Shown: positions 14,563 to 23,949 of the stretch, in pieces
How positions within the stretch are numbered: the first letter of the stretch is position 1
Layout of the letters: each line of letters starts with the position of its first letter
Assembly: GCA_964430745.1 (NCBI GenBank)
Contig: CAYSHI010000035.1
Coordinates: 1 to 34,785, forward strand
Length of the DNA: 34,785 nt
Direction: 5' to 3'
Source of the DNA: CBDCGW01 sp964430745
GTDB lineage: Bacteria > Acidobacteriota > UBA890
Position numbers and translations under genes: made by a program
Notes under the pieces: generated by a model
The model's input: the letters and a program-made list of their open reading frames with translations, nothing else
The model's database searches: none
Told to the model about the DNA's origin: nothing

Positions 14563-17184
14563 ATGGAGCTTCCCGACCTTCCGGTGCGCCCCGCGCTCGA
14601 GCCTCTTCAGGAGGCCCTCGGCACTCATTCCGCGGCCGTCCTGATCGCGCCGCCGGGGGCGGGCAAGACGACCACCGTGCCGCTGGCGTTGCTCGACGCC
14701 GCGTGGCTCGGTGCACGCAAGATCGTCGTTCTCGAACCGCGACGCCTGGCGACGCGGGCGGCGGCCCGGCGCATGGCGGACCTGCTCGGCGAGCGTGTGG
14801 GAGAGACGGTCGGCTACCGCATTCGGCGCGACACGCGCGTCGGCAAGCGCACGCGCGTCGAGGTAGTGACCGAGGGCGTTCTCACGCGCATGCTGCAGGC
14901 CGACCCGATGCTCGACGGAGTCGGGTTGGTGATCTTCGACGAGTTCCACGAGCGCTCCCTGCATGCCGACCTGGGCCTTGCGCTGGTGCTACAGGCCAGG
15001 CGCCTGTTCCGCGACGACCTCCGATTGCTCGTGATGTCGGCCACGATCGACGCGAAGCCCGTGTCGGCATTGCTCGGCGACGCGCCGGTGGTCGAGGCGG
15101 CGGGGCGCGCCTTTCCGGTACAGATCCATTATCGGGACGCCGCCGTCGCCGGGCGCATCGAAGACGCCGTGGCGTCGCGGATCCGCTCGGTGGTGCGCGG
15201 GAGACGTTCGATCGACGGCGTTGCGGGCGACACCCTCGCCTTCCTGCCCGGGGCGGGAGAGATACGGCGGACCGTCGGTCTCCTGGAAGATCTCGGCCTT
15301 CCCGAAGACGTCGATCTGCGCCCGCTGTACGGCAATCTTTCCCGGCGCGAACAGGATCGAGCCATCGCCCCGAGTCCCGCCGGACGGCGCAAGGTCGTGC
15401 TGGCGACGGCGATCGCGCAGACGTCGCTGACGATCGAAGGGATCAGCGTGGTGATCGACAGCGGGCTCATGCGCGTGCCGCGCTTCAGGCCCGCGACAGG
15501 AATGAGCGGGTTGGAAACGTTGCGGGTCACGGCTGACGTGGCGGAGCAGCGCAGCGGCCGTGCGGGTCGCACCGGGCCGGGAACCTGCTATCGCCTCTGG
15601 ACCGCCGGCGAGCATCGTGGCCTGGTCCCTCACCTGCGGCCCGAGATCTTCGATGCCGACCTTGCGCCGCTGATGTTGGAGCTCGCGCTGTGGGGCGCGG
15701 CGCCGGAGGAGCTCGCCTGGCCGGACCGGCCGCCGGAGGCGGCCGTGCTGCAAGCCAAGGAACTGCTGCTCGAGCTCGACGCCATCGGCGCCGACGGCGC
15801 CGTCACCGCGAAGGGCAGGTTGATGGCCGGTATGGGGCTGCATCCCCGCCTGTCGTGCATGCTGGTGCAGGCTCGAAACGCGAATCGCGGAGCCCTCGCA
15901 GCCGACATTGCCGCACTGCTCGGCGGAGCCGACCTGCTCCGACACGGGGACGACACGCTCGACGCCGACATCCGGCTACGCCTCGAAATCCTGAGACGGG
16001 CGCGCAGCGGCGGCGCCGGACGGGCCGGGGAGAACCGCGGCGTGCTCCACCGCACCCTCGACGAGGCGCGTGAACTGCGACGCGCGGTCGACGTGGCGCC
16101 GGCGGAGGAGATCGACGCCCGGGAAATCGACCACGCCGGCGAGCTTCTGGCGCTGGCCTACCCGGATCGAGTCGGCCGACGTCGCGGGAGACATGAGCCC
16201 TCCGACGGATCGGGGCGGTCCGGCGCAAAACCACACGACAGAGGTCGCTCTTCCGGCGGGCACGCCTCCCCGGAGAACGTTCGCTACCTGCTTCGCAACG
16301 GCCGCGGCGCCGAGTTGCCGGGCAGACAGTCCCTGGCCGCCAACGAGTGGATCGTCGCATCCGATCTCGGCGACCGCGGGCGAGACGCGCGCATCTACCA
16401 GGCAGCGCCGATCGATGCCGCGCTCGTCCGGGAGCTATTTGCGTCGCATATCGAGGAGCGCGACGAGGTGGCGTGGAACGAGTCGTCGCAGCGGGTAGAG
16501 GCGAACCGACGTCACCTCCTGGGGGCTCTGGTGTTGAGCGAACAACCTCTCCCCGACCCCGACGCCACGATGGTCCGCGAAGCCTTCCTGGAGGGTGTCC
16601 GGAGCGCCGGACTGCGGGCGCTGCCGTGGAACAACCGAAATCGCCAGCTCAAGGACCGGCTCGAGTTCATGCATCACGCCGATCCGAAAGCCTGGCCCGA
16701 CGTCTCCGAGCCCGCACTCGTCGAGTCGCTCTCGGAGTGGCTCGGGCCCTTCGTCTCGGGGATGCGGCGACTCGAGGACCTGGCCCGGCTCGACCTGACG
16801 GAAATCCTCTGGACGCGCGTCGGGTGGCAGCACCGCGAATCGCTCGACGAGCTCGCGCCGACGCACCTCGAGGTCCCGAGCGGATCGCGCATTCCCCTGG
16901 ACTATGCCGATGCCGAGGCGCCGACGTTGGCGGTGCGGCTGCAAGAAGTGTTCGGCTGGGACGAGACACCACGCGTCGCGGGCGGCCGGGTCGCGGTGAC
17001 CATGCGCCTGCTGTCTCCGGCCCAAAGACCGGTGCAGGTCACCTCCGACCTCGCCAGCTTCTGGCGCGAGGCCTACTTCGAGGTCAAGAAGGACCTCAAG
17101 GGCCGCTATCCCAAACACTACTGGCCCGATGATCCGTTGAGCGCGCGTGCCACCCGGCGGACTCGACCCGAGCCTGCCGGCTAG
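14563..17184 (+). CDS. hrpB: ATP-dependent RNA helicase HrpB (DEAH/DExH family)
   Basis: The protein has 873 residues, slightly longer than the usual 810-840. Motif I is APPGAGKTT (Lys35), motif II is DEFH (126-129), motif III is SAT (159-161) and motif VI is Gln329-Arg-Ser-Gly-Arg-Ala-Gly-Arg336. The C-terminal HrpB domain is complete, with Trp-Thr-Arg-Val-Gly-Trp and the ending His-Tyr-Trp-Pro-Asp-Asp-Pro-Leu...Arg-Arg-Thr-Arg-Pro. An Arg/Gly-rich insert of about 25 residues near 545-570 accounts for some of the extra length. HrpB is a monomeric DExH helicase of poorly defined role, linked in some bacteria to mRNA processing. The start has a G-run but no good ribosome site. Confidence 0.95.
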   Translation: MELPDLPVRPALEPLQEALGTHSAAVLIAPPGAGKTTTVPLALLDAAWLGARKIVVLEPRRLATRAAARRMADLLGERVGETVGYRIRRDTRVGKRTRVEVVTEGVLTRMLQADPMLDGVGLVIFDEFHERSLHADLGLALVLQARRLFRDDLRLLVMSATIDAKPVSALLGDAPVVEAAGRAFPVQIHYRDAAVAGRIEDAVASRIRSVVRGRRSIDGVAGDTLAFLPGAGEIRRTVGLLEDLGLPEDVDLRPLYGNLSRREQDRAIAPSPAGRRKVVLATAIAQTSLTIEGISVVIDSGLMRVPRFRPATGMSGLETLRVTADVAEQRSGRAGRTGPGTCYRLWTAGEHRGLVPHLRPEIFDADLAPLMLELALWGAAPEELAWPDRPPEAAVLQAKELLLELDAIGADGAVTAKGRLMAGMGLHPRLSCMLVQARNANRGALAADIAALLGGADLLRHGDDTLDADIRLRLEILRRARSGGAGRAGENRGVLHRTLDEARELRRAVDVAPAEEIDAREIDHAGELLALAYPDRVGRRRGRHEPSDGSGRSGAKPHDRGRSSGGHASPENVRYLLRNGRGAELPGRQSLAANEWIVASDLGDRGRDARIYQAAPIDAALVRELFASHIEERDEVAWNESSQRVEANRRHLLGALVLSEQPLPDPDATMVREAFLEGVRSAGLRALPWNNRNRQLKDRLEFMHHADPKAWPDVSEPALVESLSEWLGPFVSGMRRLEDLARLDLTEILWTRVGWQHRESLDELAPTHLEVPSGSRIPLDYADAEAPTLAVRLQEVFGWDETPRVAGGRVAVTMRLLSPAQRPVQVTSDLASFWREAYFEVKKDLKGRYPKHYWPDDPLSARATRRTRPEPAG

Positions 17185-17204
17185 AGGGTCTACACTGGGG
17201 CGCG

Positions 17205-19574
17205 ATGCGAGGAAGAACGACTGACATGACCGGGCGACGCACCGATGCGATCGTGCTCTGCGCGTTCATCGGCATCGTCGCGGTGATGACGTACCCGCAG
17301 ATCTTCCACCTCGCCGACGGCGCGCGGGACTGGGGCGACCCGCTGCTCAACGCCTGGATCATGTGGTGGGAGGTCGATGCCGTCGCGAGCGGCAATTTCG
17401 CCGGCTTTTTCGACGCCAATATCTTCTTCCCGCATGTCAGAACTCTCGCCTATTCCGAATTCCTGATACCGCAGTCCCTGGTGGCGGCCCCGCTGCTTCT
17501 CGTTGTCAACAACCCTCTGCTGGCCTACAACGTGGTGCTGCTGCTCTCGTTCGTGGCCACGGCGTTCGCCATGTACCTGCTCGGCAGATACCTCACGGGC
17601 AGCGCCTTTTCGGGGTTCGTCGGCGGTCTTGCCCTCGCCTTCTCTCCCTTCATGTTCAGTCACCTGAGCCACATCCAGGTGATCGGAGCCGCAGGCATCC
17701 CGCTGGCGTTCTTGTTTCTACATCGCTACTTTGACGAACCGTCGCTCGGACGTCTCCTCTGTTTCAGCGCGGCGTACGTCGGCCAGGCCCTCGCCAACAC
17801 TCACTTCGCTCTCTACCTGACCTACGCCGCCGGCGCTTACATCCTCTATCGCGCGGTGAGTGACCGACGCTGGGCGACTCCCTCCTTTTACGGCCACATG
17901 GCAACCCACGCCGTCGTCTCGCTCGCCTTTCTGGTGCCGTTCTTCGGCCAATACCTGCGTCTGAAAGACGAGATGGCCTTCACCCGGGAGATGGTCTACA
18001 GCGCCAGCTGGTTCAGCTTTTTCGCGGCGCCCCCGATCAACCGCATCTACGGAACGATCACCGAGCCCCTGCGCACCAGCGAAGCGTCGCTTTTCCCCGG
18101 TTTCCTGGTGATACTCCTGGCGAGTGTCGGAATCTGGGCGAGCCGAGGCCCGCGACGAGCCGCAGGCGAGGCCCCCCTGGTCGCTCTGTGGGGTTATCGC
18201 TTTGCCGGCGGGCTGGCGGTTGCGGCCTGGTTGATCATCATCGCCATGTCGGTCAGCGGTGGCATCGACGTGAGCCTCGCCGGGGTTCGCGTCCGCGCCA
18301 ACGACTTCCAGAATCCGCTGATCGGGCTGATTGTCGCGACCATCGCGCGGATGCTGCTGCGACGATTCGTTCCGGCTCTCGGGGGCAGCCGCCCGTGGCT
18401 CGGGGAGCCCCAGCGATTTTACGGATGGCTCCTGTTCCTCAGCGTCCTCCTGAGCTTCGGGGCGAGCAGCCCCTATCGGCTCCTGTACCAGTACGTTCCG
18501 GGATTCGACGGCGTGCGATCGGTGGCGCGAATCTACATCGTCGCTGCCTTCTGCCTGGCCACATTCACCGCCTACGGCGCCCGGCTAGTTGCCGAGCGGT
18601 TGGCGCGACGGCAGGTGGCGTGGGCCGCGGGCCTCTTGCCACTGGTCATGCTCGTCGAGTTCTTCTCGGCGCCGGTACCGCTGCACGAGGTCGCATGGGG
18701 CGAGGCGGCCCCGGCGGCCTACGCGTGGTTGGCTCGCCAGGAGGGCGATCACGCCGTCATCGAGTATCCCCTCGAGGTACGAAGAGAATTCGACCGCATG
18801 CTGTACTCTGCGGTGCACCGCAAGAAGCTGGTCAACGGCATGAGCGGATTCCAGGCGCCCGTCTACGAGGAGATGAGACTCCGCATGAGAGGTTTCCCCT
18901 CCCGCTCGACGCTCGAGGATATTCGCGACCTCGGCGTGCGGTGGATCATCGTTCACCCCGAGCACTACGGCAGGAACTGGCCGCGGGTGTCCGCGCGCAT
19001 CGAGGAGCACGAACGCGAGCTGGCGCTCGTGGCGGAGCTCCCCGACGCGTTGATCTACGAGACACGGGGCACACCGTGGCTTTCCCGCGACGACATCCGC
19101 GGCACGGCCATCCCGTCGGTCGACACCTGGGTCCCCCTGCCGAAGGGAGATTGGACGGTCAGTGCGAGCATCCGGGACGATCTCGCCGGGATGGCGATCG
19201 ACGGCAGTCTCGAAAGCCGTTGGAACTCGTCGGAGCAGAAACCCGGCGATCGTTTCGTCGTCGATTTCGGCTCCGAGGTCACCTTCGGCAACATCGTCAT
19301 GTGGCTATACACCCACCCGCACGACTATCCGCGCGGCTACCGGGTAGAAGTCTCCGACGACGGTCAGACCTGGAGGACGGTCGCCGAAGTTCCCCGCGTC
19401 CACGTACCGATCACCAAGTTCATCGCGCCCCTCGTGCAACCGTTCGAGATCACGTTCGCCGAGACCACGGCACGACACCTGAGAATCGTGCAGACGGGGA
19501 CGGACCGTGTCTACGTGTGGTCGATTCACGAGCTCGACGTGCGACGACGCGAGGGATCCCGCCGCGATGCGTAG
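17205..19574 (+). CDS. GT-C-type polytopic membrane protein with C-terminal discoidin domain
   Basis: The protein has 789 residues (ATG 17205; ATG 17226 is an alternative that starts closer to the first helix). An early acidic loop, Asp-Trp-Gly-Asp-Pro-Leu-Leu-Asn, follows the first helix as in GT-C/PMT-like lipid-linked sugar transferases. About ten further hydrophobic helices follow to residue 490. Residues about 500-620 are a soluble region. Residues 648-785 form an F5/8 type C (discoidin) domain: Trp-Thr-Val-Ser-Ala-Ser, Ala-Ile-Asp-Gly...Ser-Arg-Trp-Asn-Ser, then Tyr-Arg-Val-Glu-Val-Ser-Asp-Asp-Gly. It probably transfers or handles surface glycans. The stop overlaps the next start (ATGCGTAG). 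Donor and acceptor are unknown. Confidence 0.8.
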   Translation: MRGRTTDMTGRRTDAIVLCAFIGIVAVMTYPQIFHLADGARDWGDPLLNAWIMWWEVDAVASGNFAGFFDANIFFPHVRTLAYSEFLIPQSLVAAPLLLVVNNPLLAYNVVLLLSFVATAFAMYLLGRYLTGSAFSGFVGGLALAFSPFMFSHLSHIQVIGAAGIPLAFLFLHRYFDEPSLGRLLCFSAAYVGQALANTHFALYLTYAAGAYILYRAVSDRRWATPSFYGHMATHAVVSLAFLVPFFGQYLRLKDEMAFTREMVYSASWFSFFAAPPINRIYGTITEPLRTSEASLFPGFLVILLASVGIWASRGPRRAAGEAPLVALWGYRFAGGLAVAAWLIIIAMSVSGGIDVSLAGVRVRANDFQNPLIGLIVATIARMLLRRFVPALGGSRPWLGEPQRFYGWLLFLSVLLSFGASSPYRLLYQYVPGFDGVRSVARIYIVAAFCLATFTAYGARLVAERLARRQVAWAAGLLPLVMLVEFFSAPVPLHEVAWGEAAPAAYAWLARQEGDHAVIEYPLEVRREFDRMLYSAVHRKKLVNGMSGFQAPVYEEMRLRMRGFPSRSTLEDIRDLGVRWIIVHPEHYGRNWPRVSARIEEHERELALVAELPDALIYETRGTPWLSRDDIRGTAIPSVDTWVPLPKGDWTVSASIRDDLAGMAIDGSLESRWNSSEQKPGDRFVVDFGSEVTFGNIVMWLYTHPHDYPRGYRVEVSDDGQTWRTVAEVPRVHVPITKFIAPLVQPFEITFAETTARHLRIVQTGTDRVYVWSIHELDVRRREGSRRDA

Positions 19575-20079
19575 CCGACGGCGTTCCGTTCTCGTCGGTA
19601 TCGCGTCGATCGCCATGATCGCGGCCATGGTCGCCGGGTGGCAGTTCGCGGGCGTACCGCCGCAGCGGCCCGGTGACGTCGAGCCGCGGGCACGTCTCGC
19701 CATCCTGCCCTTCGACGATCCGGCCTCCGAGCTCGACGACGCCTTCAACCGGACGCTTGCCGAGGCTTTCGCGGTCGCGCTGGCCGGCGCCGACCCGCAA
19801 ACTTTTGTCGTCATCGGTCCGGCGACGACCGCGCGCATGATGGCGGCCGGGCTGACGCCCGAAGAGGTGGCGTCGCGCGCCAACGCCCCGCTCCTGCTGT
19901 CGGGAGGGCACAAAGAGACCGACCATTCGACCCACGTGCGATTGGCGATCGGCGCGGGAGACGAAGAGCTTTACGCCCGCGGCTTCGACATCGACGAATC
20001 AGCCCCCGCTACCGCTCCGCCGGACCTGGTAGAGGGGATCGCGGCAGCGATCAGGGAGTGGCGTGGGCGCCGCCCCTGA
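19567..20079 (+). CDS. Membrane-anchored TolB-N-like domain protein
   Basis: The protein has 170 residues from ATG 19567, which overlaps the upstream stop by 8 nt, so the two genes are probably translationally coupled. The frame extends upstream inside the previous gene without merit. Residues 8-27 are a membrane anchor. The rest has the pattern of TolB-amino-terminal/FlgO-like domains: Arg-Leu-Ala-Ile-Leu-Pro-Phe-Asp, a helix ending Ala-Phe-Ala-Val-Ala-Leu, then Val-Val-Ile-Gly-Pro and a late Val-Arg-Leu-Ala-Ile strand. Such domains are found in envelope proteins and beside adenylate-cyclase-like regulators. Here the partner is the discoidin-bearing membrane protein. Confidence 0.65.
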   Translation: MRSRRRSVLVGIASIAMIAAMVAGWQFAGVPPQRPGDVEPRARLAILPFDDPASELDDAFNRTLAEAFAVALAGADPQTFVVIGPATTARMMAAGLTPEEVASRANAPLLLSGGHKETDHSTHVRLAIGAGDEELYARGFDIDESAPATAPPDLVEGIAAAIREWRGRRP

Positions 20080-20115
20080 GGCCGAGTCTGTCACTCGCTC
20101 GGCTCTCCGCAAGCT

Positions 20116-20253
20116 GCGATCGGCTTGCAGCTCACCGACGCCGGCGACGTCTTCACGCAGCCGTTGTTCGTCGACGGTGATACGGTGCTGGCATCGGTGA
20201 CCGACGAAGTCGGAACGGTGCGGCTGAAGAAGTACCGCCTGGTCATCGACTGA
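20116..20253 (+). pseudogene. Possible C-terminal remnant of a beta-rich protein
   Basis: A 46-codon stretch ends at TGA 20251-20253 and encodes Thr-Gln-Pro-Leu-Phe-Val-Asp-Gly-Asp-Thr-Val-Leu-Ala, then a short strand ending Lys-Lys-Tyr-Arg-Leu-Val-Ile-Asp. This looks like the final strands of a propeller or PQQ-like protein, but it has no start and no upstream body. The gap 20080-20346 otherwise holds only the GAGGGGAG ribosome site of the next gene. Confidence 0.35.
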
Positions 20254-20346
20254 GTCCCGAGCCCGTCACGGAGTCCCCCAGGCCCATGCGGCGGGCAGAG
20301 CCCGTCGCCCCGTGCGGTCCGGCGACGCTTCGAGAGGGGAGCGATC

Positions 20347-21810
20347 ATGACCGGTGACGAACGTAACCGCCCCGAATCGGGCCAGGCCGACCACAAGTTG
20401 ACACGAAGAGCCTTCGCAGCCGGCGGCGCCGGTTTCGCGATGGCAGTCAGCCCCTTCGGGCCCGGCGCCGGCTTGGCGACGGCGGTCGACCCCCTCCGAC
20501 CCACCAACCCGATCAGGGGCACGGGGGCCGCCGGCGCCCCGACCGGAGGCCAGAGTGCGTCCGGCGAAGAGGCGATGGCCCTTGCCGAGAGCCACCGTCA
20601 AGACCTGACCGATCTGCTGTCAGCCCTGGTCGCCATTCGAAGCCACACCGGCGAGTCGGCGGAGGAAGCCCAGCAGGTCGTCGCCGGTTTTTTGCGACCG
20701 CTGCCGTATCGCCTCGAGCAATCCGAGGACGTCCCGAGCCGCCTGGCCGACCACCCCGAGTTCATGCCGCCGAATCCCCCCGGAGACGGGCCCTTCGTGA
20801 ACGTGGTCGGACATCCGACCGGCGATCGGGCGGCCAGAGTCGGAATCTTCGCGCACGTCGACACCGAGACGCCCGGCGATGGCTGGGTAACCGACCCCTA
20901 CCGACTGACGAAGATCGACAACCGCCTTCACGGCCTCGGCGCCGCGGACGACAAGGGTGGGGTGGCGTCGATGCTGGTTGCTGCTGCTGCGCTGCATCAG
21001 TCGGGAGGGCCGGTTCCCACGGTGATGAGCCTGCACGGCAAAGGCGGCGGTAGCCGCGGCAGCCTGCCTGTGTTCGAGCGCTTCTCGCGGCAAGGTGTGG
21101 ACTTCAACGCCGTGCTCTACGCGCATCCGGCCGAGACCGGCAGGGGTCTCGTCGACGTCAAGCACGAGGTGAAGGGTGCGCTCGACCTGACCATGACCGT
21201 GACGGGCTGGCGCGGACAGCCACTGGAGGTCGGAGGCCCCGAGTCGGCACCGTTTTCGGAGGGCGGCGACGCGCTGAAGGCGTGCTGGAGCGCCATCGAG
21301 CACCTCCGAGCAACGGCGCTCGCAGATCACGAGGTCAACGTCGGTATCCTGGAGGGCGGCGACCGAATCGGCGCGGTGCCGGAATCCGCGCGCGCCCGTA
21401 TTCGTATCTTGTTCAGGGTCGATCTTCCGTGGCGAGACCTGCTGGAAGCGCTTCGCACGGAGCTCGACGCGCACATGGTCGGGTTGGCGACCGAACGCGG
21501 CACCTATACCGCCTCCTTGCAGCAAGACGGCCTGGGCACCAATTTCGGCACCGTCGACTGGGAATCTCCCGCAAGCCGCGAGCTGCGCGACGCCATCGAG
21601 CAGGTTACCGGAACCGCTCCACGCGCCTACCGCAACCACTACGCCGGCGACATCCGGTTCCCGATCCGAATCCTGCGGGCTCCCGCCTTCGGCATCGGCT
21701 CGCTCGGCGGCGACTTCTACGGCCCGAACGAATGGGTCGACGAGGATGACCTCGTCCGCCTGACCGCCGTGATCATCGAGACCGTGACCGCATGGAGCAC
21801 CCGAGGATGA
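20347..21810 (+). CDS. Tat-exported M20/ArgE-DapE-like hydrolase with altered active site
   Basis: The protein has 487 residues with GAGGGGAG before ATG 20347. A twin-arginine signal (Leu-Thr-Arg-Arg-Ala-Phe-Ala, residues 18-24) precedes a hydrophobic Ala/Gly segment. The M20 metal sites His170-x-Asp172 and Asp201 (Ala-Ala-Asp-Asp-Lys-Gly-Gly) are present, as is a late His431. The place of the catalytic Glu-Glu pair reads His-Gly-Lys232-Gly-Gly-Gly-Ser-Arg-Gly, so both glutamates appear absent. The dimerisation domain follows (about 285-390). It may still bind metal or act on an unusual substrate. The last base pairs overlap ATG of the RidA gene (ATGA), so it is coupled to a 2-aminoacrylate/imine deaminase-like protein. 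Confidence 0.82.
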   Translation: MTGDERNRPESGQADHKLTRRAFAAGGAGFAMAVSPFGPGAGLATAVDPLRPTNPIRGTGAAGAPTGGQSASGEEAMALAESHRQDLTDLLSALVAIRSHTGESAEEAQQVVAGFLRPLPYRLEQSEDVPSRLADHPEFMPPNPPGDGPFVNVVGHPTGDRAARVGIFAHVDTETPGDGWVTDPYRLTKIDNRLHGLGAADDKGGVASMLVAAAALHQSGGPVPTVMSLHGKGGGSRGSLPVFERFSRQGVDFNAVLYAHPAETGRGLVDVKHEVKGALDLTMTVTGWRGQPLEVGGPESAPFSEGGDALKACWSAIEHLRATALADHEVNVGILEGGDRIGAVPESARARIRILFRVDLPWRDLLEALRTELDAHMVGLATERGTYTASLQQDGLGTNFGTVDWESPASRELRDAIEQVTGTAPRAYRNHYAGDIRFPIRILRAPAFGIGSLGGDFYGPNEWVDEDDLVRLTAVIIETVTAWSTRG

Positions 21811-22232
21811 ACAACGATCGCCTGTGGACCCCCGTCGAGCCGTCGGCCGATTCACCCATTCCACGAGGCAACTACTCGCCCGCGATTGTCGCCGGCGACT
21901 TCATCTTCACCTCCGGACAGATCCCCATCGACCCGGCCACCGGAAGCTTGCTCAGCGACGCCGGCGTCGAGGAGCAGACGCTTCAGGTGCTCGAGAACGT
22001 GCGCGCCGTGGTCGAGGCCGCGGGCGGTCGACCCGAGGACGTCGTCGCCGTGACGGTCTACCTGTCCGACATCAATCACTGGGGGGTTTTCAACCGAGTG
22101 TTCGGCGAGTTCTTCACCCCGCCGTACCCCACCCGCACCGTGATCGGCGCGCAGATGAAGGGGTTCGATGTCGAGGCGACGGCGATTGCCGTGCGGCGGA
22201 GCGGCGGAGCGGCTGAGCGACCGAGCGGCTAA
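21807..22232 (+). CDS. RidA/YjgF-family protein
   Basis: The protein has 141 residues. ATG 21807 overlaps the previous stop as ATGA; an in-frame ATG at 21792 would add five residues. Family signatures include Asn-Tyr-Ser-Pro-Ala-Ile-Val-Ala-Gly-Asp-Phe-Ile-Phe-Thr-Ser-Gly-Gln near residue 25. Val-Thr-Val-Tyr-Leu-Ser-Asp is in the middle, and Tyr-Pro-Thr-Arg-Thr-Val carries the Arg that binds the substrate carboxylate in RidA. Family members hydrolyse reactive enamine/imine intermediates. Coupling to an M20-like hydrolase suggests a shared amino-acid-derived substrate. The last residues are encoded by an 8-bp tandem repeat. The Tat export of the partner makes a shared compartment doubtful. Confidence 0.9.
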   Translation: MNNDRLWTPVEPSADSPIPRGNYSPAIVAGDFIFTSGQIPIDPATGSLLSDAGVEEQTLQVLENVRAVVEAAGGRPEDVVAVTVYLSDINHWGVFNRVFGEFFTPPYPTRTVIGAQMKGFDVEATAIAVRRSGGAAERPSG

Positions 22233-22246
22233 GCGACTGAGCGGCG
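22207..22246. repeat. 8-bp tandem repeat over the RidA stop codon
   Basis: Five units of GAGCGGCT or close variants (GAGCGACC, AAGCGACT, GAGCGGCG) run head to tail. The third unit contains the first base of the TAA stop (22230-22232). Copy-number change here would shift the frame and alter the protein's end. Confidence 0.8.
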
Positions 22247-22296
22247 CCGGATGGTAAAACGACGTGATCCGGTCGCACTACGAGCACAAGCGACGA

Positions 22297-23949
22297 CTAC
22301 CAGCGAAACTCCCGCGCGCGCGTCTCGGCGTACAGCCGGACGAAGATTCGTCGCGCCACATCGGCGTCGAGGTAGGGAATGTCGATGCGGTGACCGATTT
22401 TGCCCGCGCCGGCGGTATCGACCGCGACGGAGGCCATGCGATGCCGGCGATCGAAGGGTGACTCGCTCATCTTCACGGTCTGCATCTTGTCGAAGCGAAC
22501 GACGCTCGTCTTGCGCCCCAGCCAGCCGCTGCGAAAGAAGACCGCCTCGTCGGTGAGGGCATAGGCGGCGTTACGGACCCAACCCGTGACACCCAGGTAG
22601 ATCACCGGGAGCGCGATAGCAGGCAGCCACAGGCCGTGGAGCGCGCTGAGGGGGATCGGCGTGAAGTGCAGCAGGATCATGACGCCGCCGGTCGGCGGCG
22701 CCAGCACCAGCGCGGCCTTCTTCAGCAGCCTTCGCGCGGCCCGCGGGTCCAACGGGCTCCATTCGACCGCATCGAGATCGACTTCAGGCATCAGCGTGCG
22801 AATCAACGAAACAGCTTCGTCCGGATCGATGATCGGAGCGAGCCATTGGCGGTTGGCCTTCAAGCCGGAGCCTGCGAGTTGGGTGCCGAGGTCCGAGCCG
22901 CCTTCCGACGCCCCGGCCGTCTCCACGTCGATCGCGGTGCGGCCGAACCACCGGTGCAGCAACGATGCCGAGGTCGTGAGCAACTGAATCCGGTGCACCG
23001 GGATCAACGAAGAAACCCTCGTGAGCAGGCCGAACTCCGTTCGCAGGCCTTCGTCGTCGCGCTGCAGGGTGAAGCCGTAGTACTTGACCAGGTACCAGGC
23101 CACGGAGAATAGGCGCAGCAAGACCAGGAAAAGCAGAACGAGCCCCACTCCTATCGAAATGCGGGCGGTCAGCGAGGCGGGATCCAGCAACCATGAGGTC
23201 CACGCCGGGGCCGTTTCGCGTGCGGTCTCGTAGTACGCCTCCCAATCCTGCTCCCACCACTGGGCCTGCGAGATCAGCCCGAAGAAGGCGGCAACGACAA
23301 CGAGGCCGCGATTGGAAATGAGGCCCAAGCGGACGAACTCCGAGGGCGGAAGGCGCAGCACCACCGTCGGCGTGACGGTGGCGGTTCCTGCCGCCAGGCT
23401 CGTCGAAGCGTCGCTCGACGCGATGGTCCCCACCGATGCATCGCTCGTGGCGACCGGCGCGACCGGCGCAACGACCGACTCGTCGGCGACGGTTTTCGAG
23501 TCTCCGACGGCCCGGCCTGAGCCGAGCGCGTAACGGTGCAACTCGTCGACCGCCGCCAGGGTCAACACGCGCATCACCGCTTCGGGCTCGCCTCCGGCGG
23601 CCGTCTCGACGCGCGCCGAGGCAACGCCCAACATGCGGTGAAACGGATTCTGCACCAGGGCGATGTTGTGCACGCGGTCGTACGGGATGTGGCGCACCTT
23701 CTTGATGAGAATGCCGTCGCGTATCACCAGCTCCTCTTCGGTGAAGCGATAGCTGTAAATACCTTGCTTGAGCAGCGCCGCGACGAACGCGGGGATCACG
23801 AGAATCATCCCGAGCAACTCGTAGCGAGCGAGCGGATTGGCGCCCGAGGCAAACATCACGAGGATCAGGGGGAAGAGCAAACCCTTGACGGATATCGCCG
23901 TGATGAAGATCCACGACAGCGGGTGCAGTCTGCGAATTTCAGACGCCAT
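22297..23949 (-). CDS. Bacterial PH-domain membrane protein, YdbT type
   Basis: The protein has 550 residues from ATG 23949 (the frame extends upstream inside the preceding gene). It has three bPH_2-like segments, each after paired membrane helices: Arg-Asp-Gly-Ile-Leu-Ile-Lys-Lys-Val-Arg-His-Ile-Pro-Tyr-Asp-Arg-Val; then Thr-Glu-Phe-Gly-Leu-Leu-Thr-Arg...Pro-Val-His-Arg-Ile-Gln; and Phe-Arg-Ser-Gly-Trp-Leu-Gly-Arg...Phe-Asp-Lys-Met-Gln-Thr. A Ser/Thr/Ala/Val-rich low-complexity loop lies at about 155-200. YdbS/YdbT pairs are common in bacteria and lack a settled function. The start overlaps the YdbS-type gene by 11 nt. Confidence 0.9.
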   Translation of the reverse strand: MASEIRRLHPLSWIFITAISVKGLLFPLILVMFASGANPLARYELLGMILVIPAFVAALLKQGIYSYRFTEEELVIRDGILIKKVRHIPYDRVHNIALVQNPFHRMLGVASARVETAAGGEPEAVMRVLTLAAVDELHRYALGSGRAVGDSKTVADESVVAPVAPVATSDASVGTIASSDASTSLAAGTATVTPTVVLRLPPSEFVRLGLISNRGLVVVAAFFGLISQAQWWEQDWEAYYETARETAPAWTSWLLDPASLTARISIGVGLVLLFLVLLRLFSVAWYLVKYYGFTLQRDDEGLRTEFGLLTRVSSLIPVHRIQLLTTSASLLHRWFGRTAIDVETAGASEGGSDLGTQLAGSGLKANRQWLAPIIDPDEAVSLIRTLMPEVDLDAVEWSPLDPRAARRLLKKAALVLAPPTGGVMILLHFTPIPLSALHGLWLPAIALPVIYLGVTGWVRNAAYALTDEAVFFRSGWLGRKTSVVRFDKMQTVKMSESPFDRRHRMASVAVDTAGAGKIGHRIDIPYLDADVARRIFVRLYAETRAREFRW

